A stretch of 64,000 nucleotides of DNA from Ashinkailepas kermadecensis (Eukaryota > Arthropoda > Thecostraca > Neolepadidae), in contig JAOTOM010004023.1 of NCBI GenBank assembly GCA_034440615.1, positions 1 through 64,000 of the forward strand, read 5' to 3'. Shown in pieces: positions 61,849-64,000 of this stretch; position 1 is the first letter of the stretch; the number at the start of each line of letters is the position of its first letter. Below the pieces are notes generated by a model. That model searched no databases, had not been told where the DNA came from, and saw only the letters and a program-made list of their open reading frames with translations. Both the position numbers and the translations under genes were made by a program.

Positions 61849-62418
61849 GGTGTCGATTTTTGAAAAACATTGGGGGGCCAAAGTGCCAACGCACTAGACA
61901 CCCACCCCCCAAAGAGAAAAACTCATCGGATTTCGCCCACTATATTTTCGGATCTCAGAAATTCTGATTTTTTATTCGACGATGTGTATGTTCATATTTA
62001 TTCAGCATCCTCACCAACGGGGAAAATCGTCCAATAACTGGTGAAGTCACATAATTAAAAGCAGTGCTCAGTACATTTCAACATAACAACTCTGAGTAAT
62101 AGCATGCGACTGCAGTGCCGCATGCTATTACTGTGGGCTCGGATCTATCGTCACCGTCACCGTCACCGTTACCCTCCTCCTCACTCCACACACCAACAAA
62201 CACACACCGGCTTAAATAAAGATACTTCAGCGATCAGATGCAGGCTAAAACACACCGGCATTGATGGAGCATCAGAGCACAGCAGACCTGAACAGTGATG
62301 ACGGTGGGTGAAAGTATTTCCTTGGTGCCTGACATCAGGGAGGGGAACTTTTCCCTTTAGTACGCCACTGCGGCTGCTCAACGTGTCTTTTTCCGCAGAT
62401 TACACGATCGAGAGTAGA
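61849..62418 (+). mobile_element. Dispersed noncoding repeat, copy 2 (hAT-like terminus)
   Basis: Second copy of 44474-45042, beginning CAGGGGTGTCGATTTTTGAA; similarity ends at acgatcgagagtaga. A repeated palindromic GCATGC...GCATGC phrase near 62103-62126 is specific to this copy. No coding content. Confidence 0.6.
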
Positions 62419-62429
62419 AAGGCCCTTCG

Positions 62430-63350
62430 GATAATTTTCTTTCGGGACCCAATCTGAATTTTTTCGGTGCTCTGGTCGATTCGATGGAGTCTCCTTGTGG
62501 TTTTTATGGTGAAGTCTGTTTTTGTAAGCCCCCTGCAGGCTATTTTTGGACCCCGGTACGATTCTTCGGGCTCCCGGTGCGTTTTTTTCCGGTGCCCCAA
62601 CAGGTTTCTTTTCCAGCGTCCGACGACTTCTTATTTTGTGGATCCTTGACGCAATGCGTCCGCAAGGTGACATTCCGGGTATATATTGGTCCTTGGGAAG
62701 CCAGCTGCAACTTGTGGGGCTCCGGCACGACGTTTTGGCCCCAGTGAGATTTTCAAGAGAAGCGGCATGAATTGTTTTGGTCTAAGTGTGATTTTTTGGG
62801 GTCCCGTGGTCACTTGTTGGGATCCCTTGCGGTGGCTACGACACGTTTTTGGGGGCCCAAAGAGTGTTGTGGGCTTTTGGAGCCATTGTTGAGATTCCAG
62901 ATTGATTTTCCGTGTCCGGACTGTTTTTCATTTACCCGGCTTCATTTGTTGGGTGATCTCAACGAGACTTTTAGAGCCCCGGTGGGACCTGTCAGGCTTC
63001 TAGCGTGATTTTCAGGGGCCCGGGTGATAATTCTTAGCACCCCAGTCTCAGCGTGATTTTCAAGAGGTCCCGGCCCGACCGTTTGTGGCCCCCGTCGTGA
63101 CTTTCTTGAACCCCGGCACGACTTTTTTTTCGGCCCCAACGTGATTTTCAGGGGCCCAGGTGCAAACGTTTGAGGCCCCAGCGTCATTATCTGGGGCCTC
63201 TGCGCTACTTTTGGGGGCCCCCAACGTGATTCTTCTGAGCCCCGGTGCGATTTTTTGTGGACCGAGTGCAATTTTTAGGGAGCATGGCGCATTTTTTCCT
63301 GAGCTCGGCGGATTCTTGGGGGCCCCACAAACTATCAGGAGGGGGGGGGG
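62430..63350. repeat. Degenerate ~22-bp minisatellite
   Basis: Dozens of diverged units near gcgtgattttcaggggcccc, clearest from 62990 to 63310 (gcgtgattttcaggggcccg, cgtgattttcaagaggtccc, acgtgattttcaggggccca). It makes long spurious frames on both strands. No gene. Confidence 0.75.
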
Positions 63351-63947
63351 GGGAAAGGCAACTGCCCACAATGCCCCTCCCCCATTCGGTATGTCACTGT
63401 GCCATGCAATGATGCAACATAAGAATCCAGGAATAGTTCATCTGTTTCATCACTCACATGTGATTTCAACTCCCCAGATATCCAGACAGTTTGAGGAAAG
63501 TCAAACATCTGCTACATGGATCAGCAAGGATGGATTGTAAGGCAACATGGATACCATGGAATTCAGGTCACAGTAGTTATGCTGCAATACATACCTTCTT
63601 CAACAGACTGCTTTGGAGATGGATGAGCTGCTCCTGAAGTTTGGTCAGGGTTGGAGTTGGAGATGGATGGAGCAACACTGTGAAGGACATAACATATGGT
63701 TCAAGAGATTTCGGTTTCCATTAACAATACAGGGGATGAAGTAACATTTCCATTGACTTCTATGGTTTGCATTGGCTTCATTGACTTATATGGTGTCCTG
63801 AGTAAGTAGGACAATCGAGATGGCTTTCTGTTATATGCATCGTAGAACCAATGTTATGATGTGGCTTTTATACCCCAGTGAGAATAGTATGGATTCACTC
63901 ATAAGTGAATTTGCAAACATACTGATATATCAGTTAACAACCATGCA
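63351..63947. other. Intergenic sequence without recognised genes
   Basis: No coding or repeat feature recognised beyond the final 53 bp. Confidence 0.35.
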
Positions 63948-64000
63948 GGGAGCTATGTGATCAACACGGTCGATGTGCCCTAAAGCCCAAATAACTAAGT
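63948..64000 (+). mobile_element. Hairpin-only micro-retroposon 4 (reaches window edge)
   Basis: CAGGGAGCTATGTGATCAAC, then GGTCGATGTGCCC and CCCAAATAACTAAGT, the I-type LINE 3' terminus again, with no LINE coding sequence to its left. The right flank is outside the window, so its target duplication cannot be checked. Confidence 0.55.

Noticed and set aside
62335..63371. Long minus- and plus-strand frames with ENH/GPK repeats
   Set aside because: Frames of a degenerate minisatellite whose period is not a multiple of three; no start context or domain.

Overview
This is a repeat-dominated stretch of an animal nuclear genome, most likely an arthropod. The hints are I-type LINEs with three zinc knuckles and an RNase H, a BEL/Pao LTR retrotransposon, CR1-type LINEs, many short CCTAA/TTAGG-like runs and an animal-type mitochondrial ATP synthase subunit c sequence. 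The species cannot be fixed from the window. No ordinary multi-exon host gene was recognised. The only host-derived coding sequence is an ATP synthase c-subunit reading frame (9588-10601, minus), and its presequence has become a 93-bp in-frame tandem repeat.

Region 1-5047 (minus) holds three 3'-interrupted copies (A, B, C) of one I-superfamily LINE. Each copy's oligo-C 5' end sits inside the ORF1 of the next copy to the right, so A lies in B and B in C. 5048-9490 is AT-rich host sequence with a 51-bp retroposed insertion and a CR1 remnant. 9588-26762 is a LINE nest. E (11473-14669 + 23691-25852) is split inside its endonuclease by P (14683-23677), with a perfect 13-bp target duplication. P carries two 5'-truncated relatives: D2 (21827-22960) in ORF1 and K (16808-18366) in ORF2. 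J (10613-11472) is a near-identical tandem copy of E's 3' end. H (25853-26762) is a decayed relative. 26763-27221 is a large imperfect hairpin.

31150-34612 and 58130-61700 (plus) are two frameshifted CR1/Jockey-like LINEs; the second carries a 619-bp hAT-type MITE with an 8-bp target duplication. 38182-41395 (minus) is a CR1 element with an SGNH-esterase ORF1, an endonuclease, no RT, and tandem repeats in its 5' leader. 50521-56762 (plus) is a young BEL/Pao element with two LTRs and one frameshift in RT. The rest is AT-rich sequence with dispersed noncoding repeats, minisatellites, a 345-bp AT tract and a suspicious homopolymer block (56836-57180).

The most interesting signal is a set of very short insertions, 51, 64 and 59 bp, with a fourth cut by the window edge. 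They contain little besides the conserved 3'-terminal hairpin of the I-type LINEs plus a tail, and the three complete ones have their own 10-15 bp target duplications. They may be extreme 5' truncations or a minimal 'hairpin-only' retroposon family moved by the LINE machinery.
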